Shown in pieces: positions 35,219-46,307 of a stretch of 64,000 nt of DNA. The notes under the pieces were generated by a model that worked only from the letters and a program-made list of their open reading frames with translations, was not told the origin of the DNA and ran no database searches. The position numbers and the translations under genes are program-made. How positions within the stretch are numbered: the stretch's first letter is position 1; each line of letters begins with the position of its first letter. This stretch comes from Hippopus hippopus (Eukaryota > Mollusca > Bivalvia > Cardiida > Cardiidae). The stretch is taken from assembly GCA_946811185.2 (NCBI GenBank), contig OX328096.1, positions 38,576,011 through 38,640,010 on the forward strand, read 5' to 3'.

Positions 35219-35689
35219 AGACCACAATTACAAAACTTTGTGGTCTGGTACAGAGTTAAAGGCTCAATAGCGGCCAAAAGTAAACAATGCAGCTTTAAAA
35301 TGATTTAAATTTGAAATCGTACCATTTAAAAGTATAGGAATTATTATGAAGATGATGATCGTTCAAAGTATTAGTCGCTCGATAAAGAATTTTAAAACCA
35401 GGCTTGACAACTTTTTATCTAGTTTTAAATTAATTATTTTTTGTCAGCGATTAACACTTGGAATGACCGAACAATAAAAGACTGTCAACTTCACAATAAT
35501 TTCCATTTTGTTGAATGGTATGATCTAAATGCATCTTAACACCCGCACTAATTACTTTTGGTCGCCACTGTGCCCTATACATTGCCTAACACAACATTCT
35601 CTCCAAAGCTGTTGGCTGCTTTTCCAGAAAGAAAAGAATCGACATCGTAACATATCCTATTCCTCTTCCAAGCAGTTCCGTGTCTTACA

Positions 35690-35800
35690 ACCCTGAATAA
35701 CAAAGCTACTAAAACATTGTGGAAAAAGGAGAAAAATAATGGTAATCAGCATGTTCTCTCTTTTTCCACCATATTTCTTCTCTTTCGAAGACAAATCCCA
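35690..35800 (-). mobile_element. Family C fragment
   Basis: AAAACATTGTGGAAAAAGGA and the complementary arm CTCTTTTTCCACCATATTTC remain. Outer ends are lost. Confidence 0.6.
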
Positions 35801-35822
35801 TTAGTCGAGTCAAGTTTAAATT

Positions 35823-36062
35823 GAGTCACGCTCTGTGAAAAGAGGTTTGATGTATCTGCAAAAAGTATCGACTCAGGTCAGCCTGCGTAGTCCGTGCAGG
35901 CTGACCTGGGTTGAAAACTTTTGCTTTTGGTCAATTTCCTGCACGTCGAAGTAAAATTCTACCTGATGTTTTAGTATTATGAATCCATAAACATGTCATG
36001 ATTTGATTGGTATACTGCATCACGGATATGCATTAAACCCCCATTTTGTCAGAGCATGGCTC
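35823..36062 (-). mobile_element. Family D element, reverse orientation
   Basis: GAGTCACGCTCTGTGAAAAG to CAGAGCATGGCTC. The internal hairpin CAGGTCAGCCTGCG/GCAGGCTGACCTG is near the left end here, opposite to the other D copies. Confidence 0.75.
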
Positions 36063-36254
36063 ATCTATAATCTACAAATGCTTTCATTTTGGACACCTCT
36101 AAGGTTTTGTCGTCTGGTAAAGAGCTACCGCTGTACCACCTACAGACGATTTTTTTCCCAATGCTATATGCAGCAGTGTGTTTCTAGAGATACGAGTAAT
36201 TAGAGAAAGATTGTATATTTGATTTACCCACAACTCCTTCAGTGCAAAATATAT

Positions 36255-36495
36255 TTAGGAGGCTTAATGCATCTCCGTGGTTCATGGTGCGAAGCAAGCC
36301 ATCACATATGGATCCATAAAAGCCAGCTTTTTTAACAACCGACTTAATCCTGAGGTAGAATATTCCTTGGACATACAGAAAATTGACCAATAGCGAAAAG
36401 TTTCGGCCAAGGTCAGCCTGCGCGGACTGCGTAGGCTGACCTGGGTCGATACGTTTCGCAGATGCATTAAGCCCCCTTTTTCACAGAGCATGGCT
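36255..36495 (+). mobile_element. Family D element
   Basis: AGGAGGCTTAATGCATCTCC at the left; internal hairpin AGGTCAGCCTGCGCGGA with complement GTAGGCTGACCT; right end CACAGAGCATGGCTC. The left terminal repeat is eroded. Confidence 0.7.
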
Positions 36496-36583
36496 CATAT
36501 ACACTCGACCTCTTTCGACGCCTGACAATACAACCCTCTGAAACTCGGAAAGATGTTTATTGTTTAAGCTAGACTGAACAAAC

Positions 36584-36650
36584 GAACGGCATAGATCTCA
36601 GATCAGACTACACGTTTTGTGCAGTCTGATCTTGATCTATGCCGTCCGCA
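36584..36650. mobile_element. Family B core hairpin
   Basis: ACGGCATAGATCTCAGATCA pairs with TGATCTTGATCTATGCCGT. A compact copy without the flanking arms of full B. Confidence 0.7.
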
Positions 36651-36786
36651 AAAGCCTCTGTTTTCATCTATGGCGTTGAACGCATTTGCTACATGTATTA
36701 AAATCAAATGGAACTTTCTAGCCAGTTGTAAAATCCCGACGATTGCCCTTTCAAAGGTTTTCTCACCTGAAAAAAATCTCGCCTTA

Positions 36787-36853
36787 TCGGATAGTGCATA
36801 TGCAAGATCAGACTACACGATCTGTGCAGTCTGATCTTGATCTGCACCGTACG
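36787..36853. mobile_element. Family B core hairpin
   Basis: TCGGATAGTGCATATGCAAG pairs with CTTGATCTGCACCGTACG. Only about 140 bp from the previous core. Confidence 0.65.
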
Positions 36854-37032
36854 CAAAGGCGCATTAGTCACGCTGCCTACAGATTGATATTTTGTTATCA
36901 GGAAAGTCAGTGTTGAAATATTCCTCAAGGTTAAATATTCCTTGCTGTTGTTTTCTGGCATGTCTCCAGTACACTGAAAGAATTGCACTTCTTTTCTAAG
37001 GTAGTCCAGATAGTGAGATTTATTCAATAAAT

Positions 37033-37282
37033 GAGCGACGCTCGTGGAAAATGGAGTTTAATGTTTCTCTGTGATGCATTATAGGCTACAAATCAAGTCA
37101 TCACATTATTATGGATCCATAAAATCCATAAAAAATTTGTCTAACAACCGGCTGAATCTTGAGGCAGAGTGGTCCTTGGACACGCAAAAAATTGACCGAT
37201 AGCAAAACACATTCGACCCAGCCTACTTTACCCGTGTCGATACTTTTTAAAGATGCATTTAACCCCCTTTTACAGTGCATTA
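37033..37282 (+). mobile_element. Family D element
   Basis: GAGCGACGCTCGTGGAAAAT at the left, CCATAAAATCCATAAAAAAT inside, TTTAACCCCCTTTTACAG at the right. The terminal CATGGCTC is mutated to GCATTATT. Confidence 0.65.
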
Positions 37283-37689
37283 TTTAAACCTATTTTTCTT
37301 TTCCTCAAATATTCATCATTTTTGTCATTTGCAGATGTGTGTGGCTGATCTAACATGAACCTGTGCGTAAGCTCTTTCAAAGACGAAAAAATAATCGTCT
37401 TGTCCAGTGTGAAAACAATTACATACGACAAATTAAACGTATCTCGACCAAAGGGATGAGTCTCTGAAACGGCAGAAAACACTGAGGGAAAAGAAAAAAA
37501 TACTAGTTACCAGCAATTTCTCCTTTTCCCACAAAACTTTCAAATACCATTCATTGCAGGGTCGATAAATATAAAAATAACCAATTGTGCTTTAGAGGAT
37601 AAATAAATCAAATGGACGGACGTTCTCAATTAAAAAAAAAACAGACCAAAACATATCAACCGCTAGGGTTGTCTAGCCTGAAATAATGG

Positions 37690-37752
37690 CAGAGTAGATC
37701 CAAGATCAGACCGCACGTTCTATGCAGCGTAATCTTGATCTACACTGTCGGA
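37690..37752. mobile_element. Family B core hairpin followed by CT repeat
   Basis: CAGAGTAGATCCAAGATCAG pairs with GTAATCTTGATCTACACTGT. A short (CT)n tract follows at about 37790-37806. Confidence 0.6.
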
Positions 37753-38002
37753 AAAAAGACAGAATGATCTTTACCTGTCTGTCTAGCATCTCTCTCTCTC
37801 TCTCTCAGCGACTTTTTGGACAAAATCTTCTGCAAAATCTTATACAACGCTATATAAGTATTTTATTACATTCCCAAACTATAATTCTTAATTCTTTTCC
37901 AGCGATTTGTTATTTATTTAAACGAGACATGATTCAAGCGTTACCGAGACAGTTTACCTCGATTGTTCGTTATAAGTCTAACCAAGTGATAAATTCATTA
38001 AT

Positions 38003-38220
38003 GAGCAGCTCTCTGGCAAACGGTGGTTCAATGCATCTCCGTGATACATTATACAAAGCAAGTCATCAAATAATCATGAATCTATAAAATCCATTTTGTC
38101 CATCAACCCACCCATGAAAGCATGAGGTAGACTGGCCCTTTCACATGCAGAAAATTGACCGATAGCAAAAAGTTACTACCTATGTCAGCCTGTGCAGACT
38201 GCGTTTAGTAGATACATTAT
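38003..38220 (+). mobile_element. Family D element, decayed
   Basis: GAGCAGCTCTCTGGCAAACG at the left, CTATAAAATCCATTTTGTCC and CCTTTCACATGCAGAAAATT inside. The right end is lost. Confidence 0.65.
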
Positions 38221-38264
38221 TAATTGTACGGTCAGGTGGCAGGGGATTTGGAAACTTGTTTACG

Positions 38265-38320
38265 GCTGTGGTGAATTATGTCCCCACCTCGCCGAAGGTG
38301 GCGACATAATTCACCACAGC
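38265..38320. repeat. 56-bp near-perfect hairpin
   Basis: GCTGTGGTGAATTATGTC at the left and its exact complement at the right, with inner stem CCACCT/AGGTGG and loop CGCCGA. Likely a small palindromic repeat. Confidence 0.75.
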
Positions 38321-38442
38321 ATACTGCAAAGTTTTACCATTCCAACGTGTGTTAAGCGAAATTTACCTGTTTTTTGGTTTCCAAAATTGAGTACGCTGAC
38401 GAAGTAGAATTTCCCTTCTGAGTGCCTCAATTCAATGAAAAC

Positions 38443-38466
38443 TGACGTCACTGGGAACTGACGTCA
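38443..38466. promoter_or_regulatory. Second tandem pair of CRE-type octamers
   Basis: TGACGTCACTG at 38443 and again at 38459, 16 bp apart. Both are full CREB/ATF palindromes. No gene start is supported nearby. Confidence 0.4.
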
Positions 38467-38741
38467 CTGAAACCTAGGTAAAACGTGCAGTTTGGTGCAT
38501 AATCTTGATTTTAATCTTGATCGACGGCGCCATTTTGGATGTTGTGTTGAAAGTTTATTCATGTATACGGGGCTCCCGAAAGGGAAACTGCTTTTACGTT
38601 GGTTTTCCCAGTGTACATGATATATATGTTCGGGGCATATTATCCAATCAGATCACGAGAAATTTCTTTGCAGTATAATAATAAGTCCCCTTTTTACAGA
38701 GCATGGTTCATTTCTGTATGATCATAAGGCATATAGAGGAC

Positions 38742-38892
38742 ATTTGTTTTTTACGGTGAAAGATCGAAATTTATTTCATCGAGTGAACATCATCGGTAAT
38801 ATTTTCACGAGTGGCTGCGCAACTCGTGAAAATATTACCGATGATGTTCACTCGATGAAATAAATTTTTATCTTTCACCGTAAAAAACAAAT
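38742..38892. mobile_element. 151-bp near-perfect palindrome
   Basis: 71-bp arms starting ATTTGTTTTTTACGGTGAAA differ at only two positions, with a 9-bp spacer GGCTGCGCA. Neighbouring sequence to about 39.23 kb (TTTATTTCATGC near 38.9 kb and GCATGAAATAAG near 39.22 kb) may be an outer pair of ends of a longer element. Confidence 0.8.
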
Positions 38893-39295
38893 ATTCTATT
38901 TATTTCATGCTTTTAACCCTTTCTGGGGAGAACTTAATCAAAATCCAGTACAGTTCTTTTTGTTTATTCCCCGTGGCGTACCCCCTCCGCATAGCAACGC
39001 ATTACAATATTACGTCAAGCGCGAGAAATGTAAGGTAAATTACGTCATATTTTCATCTGGTTGTGAGGCACGTGCATTTTACCTAGGTAACTAATGCGCA
39101 GGAACAACTGTTTACGCCTTCAATTGAAGAGTTAGAATATAAAAATCGGTATTTTCACTGGTCGTAACCATGAAATATCGAAAAATATTTCACCGATATT
39201 TCTCGATAACCTATCGGAAAGCATGAAATAAGAAAATCATATTACCATATCGTTAGATTATAATAGATCACCTACCTAATTTTTTTGTTTGAGTT

Positions 39296-39539
39296 TTAAC
39301 CCTCTTCCAAACGTTTTTTTGTCCTAGATATGCCACTAAGTAGTGAATCAGACACACAAACAATACACTCGAATGACTTGGAAGAAGTTTGCAATTGTCT
39401 ATTTTGAATGAAATTTAAAACAATATGCTGAAAAAAGTAACTGTTTGTTACAAGCAATTGCTCCTTTTCCCACAATGTTTTCATTTGGCTGTCACCTGTT
39501 GGGGGCATGAACACCGTATTTTGTTAGGTAATGGTTTAA
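39296..39539 (+). mobile_element. Family C-like element, decayed
   Basis: TTAACCCTCTTCCAAACG at the left and TTGTTAGGTAATGGTTTAA at the right. The hairpin left arm is lost, and CAATTGCTCCTTTTCCCACA remains. A partial duplicate of the right part follows to about 39.69 kb. Confidence 0.6.
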
Positions 39540-39965
39540 TAGTACGAAGACATTTTACTCTGTAACACATCATTGTTGTAAATGGAGTAACTGCTTGAGA
39601 AAAACAATTGCTACTTTTCCCACAATGTCTTTATAAGGCTATCAAACGCAAGGGGGTGGCATGAAAGGTCGTATTTTTCAGTAATTGTTTAATAGCATAA
39701 TGACATATTACTCTCGCGCGTTAGGATATAAATCAGATCGTTACAACTTGATTGTCATCCTCCAAATGATTAACATGAAACAGAGTAAAACACGGATAAT
39801 TCGAATACGTTTGTGAACATGAAATTACCAGGAAATATCCGTGCTTTCGGATTATCCAAACCTAAAAAGGGTTTCACCCTTTCCAAAATTCTGCACTCAA
39901 TAATCAACAAAAACTCGCAAACTACTTCAGATATGACTAGCTTAGGGCGACTTAATCTGGTATCG

Positions 39966-40030
39966 AAAGATGCATACCAAGAACAGACTGCACGCATATG
40001 CAGGCTGGATCTTGGTCTACACTTCTCGAA
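39966..40030. mobile_element. Family B core hairpin, decayed
   Basis: GCATACCAAGAACAGACTGC, a loop, and GCTGGATCTTGGTCTACACT. Confidence 0.5.
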
Positions 40031-40081
40031 ATGGCCATCTAGGGCCATGCGCAGAAATATAGTAAGTGTTTAATGTATTTT

Positions 40082-41646
40082 TAACCCTTCGTTTACACCA
40101 TGTTCCCGGCAGCCACAGCAGCCACGTTTCTGACAACCGTGGACAATACAGGATTGACGTAATACAACGTCGAGGAACAGGATATACAAACTTGTCAGAC
40201 CATGATTGTCGGGGTTGCCGTGCAAGATGTTATGACTGTCAAAAAATTTGCCACGGCAGTTTCGTTGCAGATGAGAAACCTAACAGACCGTAGTGGAACG
40301 GGTTGATCGCAAGAGAACTTACCAGCACGTAATAAACCGTAACAAGACTCAATGACGATCCGTGTTGGGACGTGGAAGCACTTTTTTCACCGGTATCTCA
40401 CGGTTCTTTCAAGTTTTGTCGGGTTTTGTCGCGTTTCTTCGGGGTTCTCCCGGCAAGTTCAGATATATCCGAGCCGTTTTGTTGTGTTCTATCAAGACAC
40501 GAACCGGAATGTGCCGGTTTATGGATACGGCGTGTTATTGCGCGTTGCGCTCTACTATACGGCCTGACCGGACTTGCGCGATCTCGGAGCTTAAAAAAGC
40601 TGCGATAGGAAAATGAGTCCAAGAAGTCAAAGTTGGCATTTTTCGAGCTATAAGGAAAACAAGGTGCATCTTCACTGCACAACCTCCAATGTAACTAGTT
40701 GAGTACCAGGTTCAACCTTACGATCCAAGAGGGCCTGATGTTTCTCAAACCCCTGAGTCGGGGCTCTCCATTCATCGGGCGCCACAGGAACAGCAAACAC
40801 TTTTTCGTTGTTTGTTTCTAGGATGCATTGCGAAGTTTTCCACTCAGATGGCAGATCTGACTGCTTTATTTCACCGAAATGCACAGGAAAGTGATGATAA
40901 ATCGTCTCTTATGGTCAGATGTCCAAGAGTCAGGAATAAGTTTAAATAAGATTGTAAGGCAAAGCAGTTCCTCGTGTCTTATCTCTCAGTGACTAGTGTT
41001 ACCCGTTCCAGCATTTCATCAAAGAAGCTTAGAGTTCAGGAGGCATGCCTAGTTCTGAAATGTGTTTATATCTTAAGTGCAAAACTCTCTGGTCAGAATT
41101 GTGTAGTAGTAGCCTAGTTGTTGCTTCCTTTTTGCTTTATAAATCCTTTGGCGCACCAACGTGGAGCTTGGTTTTCTCGCCCTCCTTCTCGTTCCTCTTG
41201 CCTACTGTAATATGGCATTCTCTATCTTTCTGATACAAATATTTTATGAATGCACCGAACATATACGAAAACAAAATCTTCTTCATCTTTGCATGTCATT
41301 ATGTATGTGAAAACCTCGACAGAACGTGATGAACGCGTTAGACCTTGACAGGAACATTTGAAACGTGAGAGGGCTGATCAGAACTTGACGGGCCGGGATG
41401 GAACGTTGTCGCATTCTTGGTAGAACGCAGGTAGCCGTAGGAGATCTTTGGGTACCGTGGAACTGAGCAACCCCTTCCCATCACGACTTGTCACAGATAC
41501 CGTGAAGTACCGTATAGAGATCTAACTGAACTTGGTAAATGGAGAAAAACAAAACAAAACAAAACAAAACAAACATCACGGCAAACCACGTTTCGGACAA
41601 ACAGGGCTGCCGTGGCTGCCGGGAATATGGTGTAAACGTAGGGTAA
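40082..41646. mobile_element. 1.56-kb TIR element
   Basis: Left end ACCCTTCGTTTACACCATG continues with TTCCCGGCAGCCACAGCAGC. The right end is its inverted copy (GCCGTGGCTGCCGGGAATAT then GGTGTAAACGTAGGGT). The arms agree over about 60 bp at roughly 80 percent by eye. The interior carries no recognisable transposase, so it is probably non-autonomous. No clear target duplication. It contains the coding-like frame at 40672-40908. Confidence 0.65.
40672..40908 (-). CDS. Coding-like fragment inside the 1.56-kb TIR element
   Basis: Open frame from after TAA (about 40911) to a TGA at 40672. It includes SEWKTSQCILETNNEKVFAV, then PVAPDEWRAPTQGFEKHQAL and LDRKVEPGTQLVTLEVVQ before the stop. Unlike other frames in the window it has balanced amino-acid use, no homopolymer bias and no overlap with a known repeat hairpin. 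A possible acceptor is GAAATAAAGCAG at about 40863-40874, which would make it a terminal exon. I do not recognise the protein. It could be a captured host exon, a remnant of the transposon's own gene, or chance. Confidence 0.3.
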   Translation of the reverse strand, partial: ETIYHHFPVHFGEIKQSDLPSEWKTSQCILETNNEKVFAVPVAPDEWRAPTQGFEKHQALLDRKVEPGTQLVTLEVVQ

Positions 41647-42005
41647 CGCTGTAAGAGCGAGAGAAAAGTAGACAATATTGAAGGTATACTCTGATATTAA
41701 ATCGTAGTGTGCCACAAGCATGATCAAGTAATGTATATCGAATCGATAGGGCTTATCGAATTGCTGATACAACGTAGCGCGCGAAAGTCACGTGCCAAGA
41801 TACCATCAGCAAAAAAAATTAAGGTAATTTCTCCTGGAACATAAAAATATTGGCGAAAACTAGTTTTGTTTATTCCAGAGATTTCTCGTAGCTAACTAGT
41901 AACAGTAAAGTACCATATACCTGACTGGCGCTCATTTATTCCTGGCAGCATATATAATGTGATAAAATATTAGTTGCCTTCTTTCTTTCTTCCTCTCTTC
42001 CTCTA

Positions 42006-42028
42006 GTCTGTCTGTCTGTCTGTCTGTC
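42006..42028 (+). repeat. (TCTG)n microsatellite
   Basis: Five to six TCTG units after a CTTTCTTCCTC-rich lead. Confidence 0.9.
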
Positions 42029-43724
42029 TCTCATCCTCGCTCAGGATGAATTTTCTCAAAATTCCATTCAAATAGACCTTTATATAAACATACAGACACC
42101 TGGGCAGACAGACTGACATACAGACAAATCTGTAAATAATGCGCAAAGGATAAATGCCTTTTCAACAAAAAGACTTTTAATGAGTATAGTTGCCTGTAGT
42201 GAAACAATTATAAAACAGGTGTTTTCTATAATGAGATAAATATTCTGATCATGGTGAATCTCAACAGGATATTATCATACACAATTTTAGCAAATTGACC
42301 ATTATGAAAATTAGAAATACATGTAAGGTAGAATTCAAATGGAATTTTGTTACTACAGAGTATTTATAATGCCTGTAAAATCTAGAGGTCTTGACCTCAC
42401 CTTTGTTTAATATTTTTGGACTGAAATTGTGAAACTATGAGATTTTAGGCAGGGGTTGGGCAAAAAATGCATGAAAGGATCGAGTAACATGCTACTTTTG
42501 ATAACATCCACAGGCTGCATTATGTTTTGAAGCTTTCGAATTTTTTCTGAAGAATCCCATGGGATTTGTATTGTGTAAATGTTTGATATGGACTTACATG
42601 CGTATTTTGCCATGTGTTTTCACGACCATGCCACATAACTGAAATTGGTCAGTAATATCACGAGGTGAACTTGATTTATCGATAACTAACGAACGATAAA
42701 GATCGCGTAGTGGTATTGAAATGCCCTTTATCATTTTAGCCTGGTTCTTTGGACCCTAGAAGACAGACGTTCCGTTCCATGTCACGATAGTCGAACGAGA
42801 GGAGCCCAGCCGAAAACAGTGCTACACCGTCAAAATGAAAATTCAAACGACAGCTATCCATTAAGTGCAACATAGGATGCTTTACGGACATGTAGATCAA
42901 GATCTGACTTTCCAATTTGTCGTTTGATCGTGATTGACACTTTCTCTTGTATGTAGAATCTGATACTTGAGCCTGCCACTTTGTGGTTCTTTACTTTAAA
43001 ATCGTTTTGCTAAAAACGTACAAACCTTGATGTCGCATTCACTCAAACCTTTCATTTTCAGGAACTTGTTTGCGGCTGACAGCCTTTGAAACATTCCTTT
43101 AAAATGCTGAGATGTCATGGATAAGGTTTATTATAGGAGTGTATGTGACATGATTGTGGCAAAAAAAAAAAAAACTTTTACGAGGTTTCCTCCTTCCGAT
43201 ATAATCTTTTAAAGATAACTAAAAATGTAAAATTCTACCATGAAGGAAATATACTTTTCAATTCAAACACGAATTCTGACTAGCATTATTGCATGATAAT
43301 CATGCATCCTAACCAAATGGGGGATCTTTTTTCTTGATTCTGGTTTCCATCTTTTTTTTCGAAAAAAAGTCTCTGACATTCAAAAGAATTGAAACGGCAG
43401 TATCTGATAAATTGTAACCTGCACTTTATCGGTTTCATAAGTAAAAGGGTTGATGTAGGAAAAATTCTCAGACATTTAGAAGTACGATTGCAGAGATAGG
43501 AACTGGCAGCATTCCCAAGATATGTAACCTTGACCTTTAGATGAGCAAACGATTTTACTATGAAGTACTGTCACAAGCTTTATCGAAATTTTACAGCGAA
43601 AACAAGTTTACTTTATCCATGATAGTTGTTTCTTTTCTCAATAAACAGAAGCTGATTGTATCATTTCATTTAAACAGACATTTATTTTGATATGTTTAAG
43701 TTTTAAAAAAATGCATACTGCAGC

Positions 43725-43905
43725 CCTGCAGAGGCTGACCTGTGTCGAAACCATTTGCTATTGGTAAACATTCTGCATGTCAAAAGACCATTCTGCTTCA
43801 TGATTCAGTCTGTTTTTAGATAAATTGGATCCATAATAGCGACAGCCTGGTCAGTATAATGCATTACGAAAATGCCCAAAAGACCCTTTTCACAGAACGA
43901 CGCCC
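43725..43905 (-). mobile_element. Family D element, decayed
   Basis: CAGAGGCTGACCTGTGTCG, CTGCATGTCAAAAGACCATT, ATTGGATCCATAAT and CCCTTTTCACAGAACGACGC are D words, in reverse orientation. Confidence 0.55.
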
Positions 43906-44069
43906 TTATATAAGTGCTAGGATCTTTCGTCCCAATATAATCGCCCTCATCAAATTGTTACAAGTATAAATCCACTGCAAATGAAAATACTACGTAAAAC
44001 TCTAAAAAGAAAGTATTGGAAGAGTAGATTCAAGATCAGGCTGTATGGACGGTTCAGTCAGATCTTTAT

Positions 44070-44295
44070 TTAATCCTTTACAAGGTCAATTTTTCAGATT
44101 TGTCCAAATTGAAAGTATCTGCAGATGACAATTCAAATATGGCTCAAACCACGGGGTTTGTCTTTCAAAAGGTAGAAAACATTAAGGAAAATGAGAAAAT
44201 ACTGCCAGCATTTTCTCCTTTTCCAATAAAGCTTTCGAAGGTTTTTTTTTTTCTCCAGGGTGTTTTAAACTCGGGATTGTGTGGTAAATGGTTAA
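44070..44295 (+). mobile_element. Family C MITE
   Basis: TTAATCCTTTACAAGGTCAA at the left, GTGTGGTAAATGGTTAA at the right. The hairpin left arm is shortened (GAGAAAATACTGCCAGC). Confidence 0.75.
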
Positions 44296-44699
44296 GTCAT
44301 CAGCAAAAAATACAATGCCAACATTTGTAACCCTCAAAGTTGAAAGAGTAAGATTTGTATATATGGCTATAACACCTTTCTCAAAATTATTTCAGTCAGT
44401 GGCTTGGAAAGGAAGTTTCGTCAGTACTGGTGTGAGAAAGCTAGGAACACATGCGTAGGTGCACTAACCGCCTTGATTTGACCTAAGCTGTTAAACTACA
44501 ATACAAACAAATCAACATTATTTCATTTCAATAGTTGCGTGCACCAATCCATGCTTTCCTGGAGCTTCTTTTACCGGTACTGCGCACAATATGCTTCCCA
44601 AGCCACTGGTGTCTTCCCATATAATCATCGTCGAAACAATGATCAGTTTGTTACAGAGGAACGAATCTTTTAGCAAGGAGTGTCATCAATCATAGGAAT

Positions 44700-44790
44700 A
44701 AAAACTACTCCATTCTGGGGATTCAGACTAGCGACCATCTCTGTTTTCAAGTCCAGTGTGCTACTGACAGCGCTACCTGGCTCGGCTGAA
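44700..44790 (-). repeat. Possible tRNA-derived relic
   Basis: On the minus strand: AGGTAGCGCTGTCAGTAGCA, CACTGGACTTGAAAACAGAG and GGTCGCTAGTCTGAATCCC. The B-box-like end TGAATCCC and the anticodon-arm-like centre resemble a Leu/Ser-type tRNA, but the A box is poor and no acceptor stem forms. At best a tRNA pseudogene or SINE head. Confidence 0.3.
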
Positions 44791-45087
44791 AGGGTAAGAA
44801 CAATGACCACGATGTACTAGTATCTTTTCTCTAATCTTGAAAGCAGACACGAAGTTAAATAAACATCCTATGAATTAGATTGATGAGGATCTAGTTATAA
44901 CGTAATTATTTTGAAGGAAGGCTTTATTCAAGCATGTGTTCATTTAAGCATATTTTGAGGTTTTACGGGCATTACCTTAATTAATACTCTTACATCTAGG
45001 CTAGAGTTCGGAATGATCATCAAAATTAGCTATGTGCTAATGAACTCGAATAAAACTGCATTTCTGAATAACGGATTCCTCTTGTTC

Positions 45088-45294
45088 TTAACCCTTAGGC
45101 TGCTGAACGCCACTCGAGGACCTTTTGCGGACCGTGTGGATCAAGATCAGACTGCACAGTACGTGCAGTCTGATCTTGGATCTACACTGTCCGATAAGGA
45201 GATATTTGTCCCCCACAAAAAGCTTTAAAATAGCGATATTTGGGTGTTTTACTATCGACTTGAAAGTCTTATTTTAGTTATTTAGCAGGGTTAA
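45088..45294. mobile_element. Family B MITE, full length
   Basis: 207 bp. TTAACCCTTAGGCTGCTGAA at one end, TATTTAGCAGGGTTAA at the other. The intact hairpin TGGATCAAGATCAGACTGCA pairs with the complementary strand GCAGTCTGATCTTGGATCTA. Reference copy for the family. Confidence 0.85.
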
Positions 45295-45427
45295 ACTAAT
45301 AAAAATTTCTCTACTATGCCAATTTCATGCACATTGCCATTTTACAATTTTCCTTCATATTCATCGATTGCTTTTGGTTATTTGGCTTTGCAAGGTATTC
45401 TTTACCTTTATCGACTTTTTTTAAACT

Positions 45428-45770
45428 TTAACTCATTATATTACCAAACAACAAAATGCTACACTTGTCCAAATCGAAAGAAAATTGCAGACGACAACTT
45501 AAATGTGGCTCAAATGATGGGAAGGGAGCTATCTTTGAAAAGCCCGTGATGAGTGGGGTCAACCTTTGGAACTACCCACACAATGGTATGAGTACACTGG
45601 TTAAGGTTTTCGAGAAGCAATCATCCAGAGTCATTAATATAAATTGTGAGAACTTGTTTTACAATTGACACTGGTTACCGGCATCTTCGTTTTTTTCCCA
45701 CAATGTTTTCAAAATTCTTTTTCATCGGGGCCGTGAAAACACGGCACTTATTGGTAGAAAGTTAGAATAT
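45428..45770 (+). mobile_element. Family C element with foreign insert
   Basis: TTAACTCATTATATTACCAA begins the element. C sequence stops near 45535 after AGGGAGCTATCTTTGAAA and resumes at about 45670 with TGGTTACCGGCATCTTC and CCCACAATGTTTTCAAAA. The roughly 130 bp between are not from C. Confidence 0.6.
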
Positions 45771-46104
45771 TATGGTTGAGTACCAAGCAAGAACTTGATT
45801 ACAAAGATACAAGTCATGGTTACTATTTCATGCTGAGGTCAACGGGAAGGTCGGTTTCTATGGTTTTTTTTTTTTTAATTCACTTATGATTGTCCTATAA
45901 TTAAGGAAATCAAGGAGCAGTATGCATGTAGATCTTGCTGTAAGCTTAAGTAAATCTTTGGACATGCTGAAAGAAAGAACCACGGACTTCTGATTGGCCA
46001 GCGGTACATAAACTATCCAATCAAAAGTATGCGATTCTTTGTCTAGGAGCATGCCGTCTTGGAGCATGTTCAAGTATTTTTTGTTAGCAAAGAGCCAGGT
46101 CTAG

Positions 46105-46307
46105 ACAATTTAGCAAACAGGCGCGTATTTTAATAACCGTGATGAAGAAGACTTTTGAATACATTATGCGAAAAGGAGAAAACGCTGGTCACCAGCATTT
46201 TCTCCTTTTCACAAAACGTGTTCAACCGTTGAAAAGACAAATCTTGTCGACTACCATTGTTTTCATAAAAGACAAGTCTACAATTGTATAGTCTTGCAAA
46301 GAGTTAA
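46105..46307 (-). mobile_element. Family C MITE
   Basis: GCGAAAAGGAGAAAACGCTG with its complement forms the hairpin; the right end is GTCTTGCAAAGAGTTAA. The left end is weak. Confidence 0.7.

Larger units (their letters stand above)
41650..44069. other. Stretch without recognisable gene
   Basis: AT-rich sequence. Contains a TCTG microsatellite (42006-42028) and one decayed D element (43725-43905). Short frames only; I see nothing else that can be named. Confidence 0.5.

Noticed and set aside
40352..40682. Four overlapping frames of 71-94 residues
   Set aside because: They overlap in several frames inside a TIR element in a locally GC-richer patch with few stops; none has a recognisable domain.
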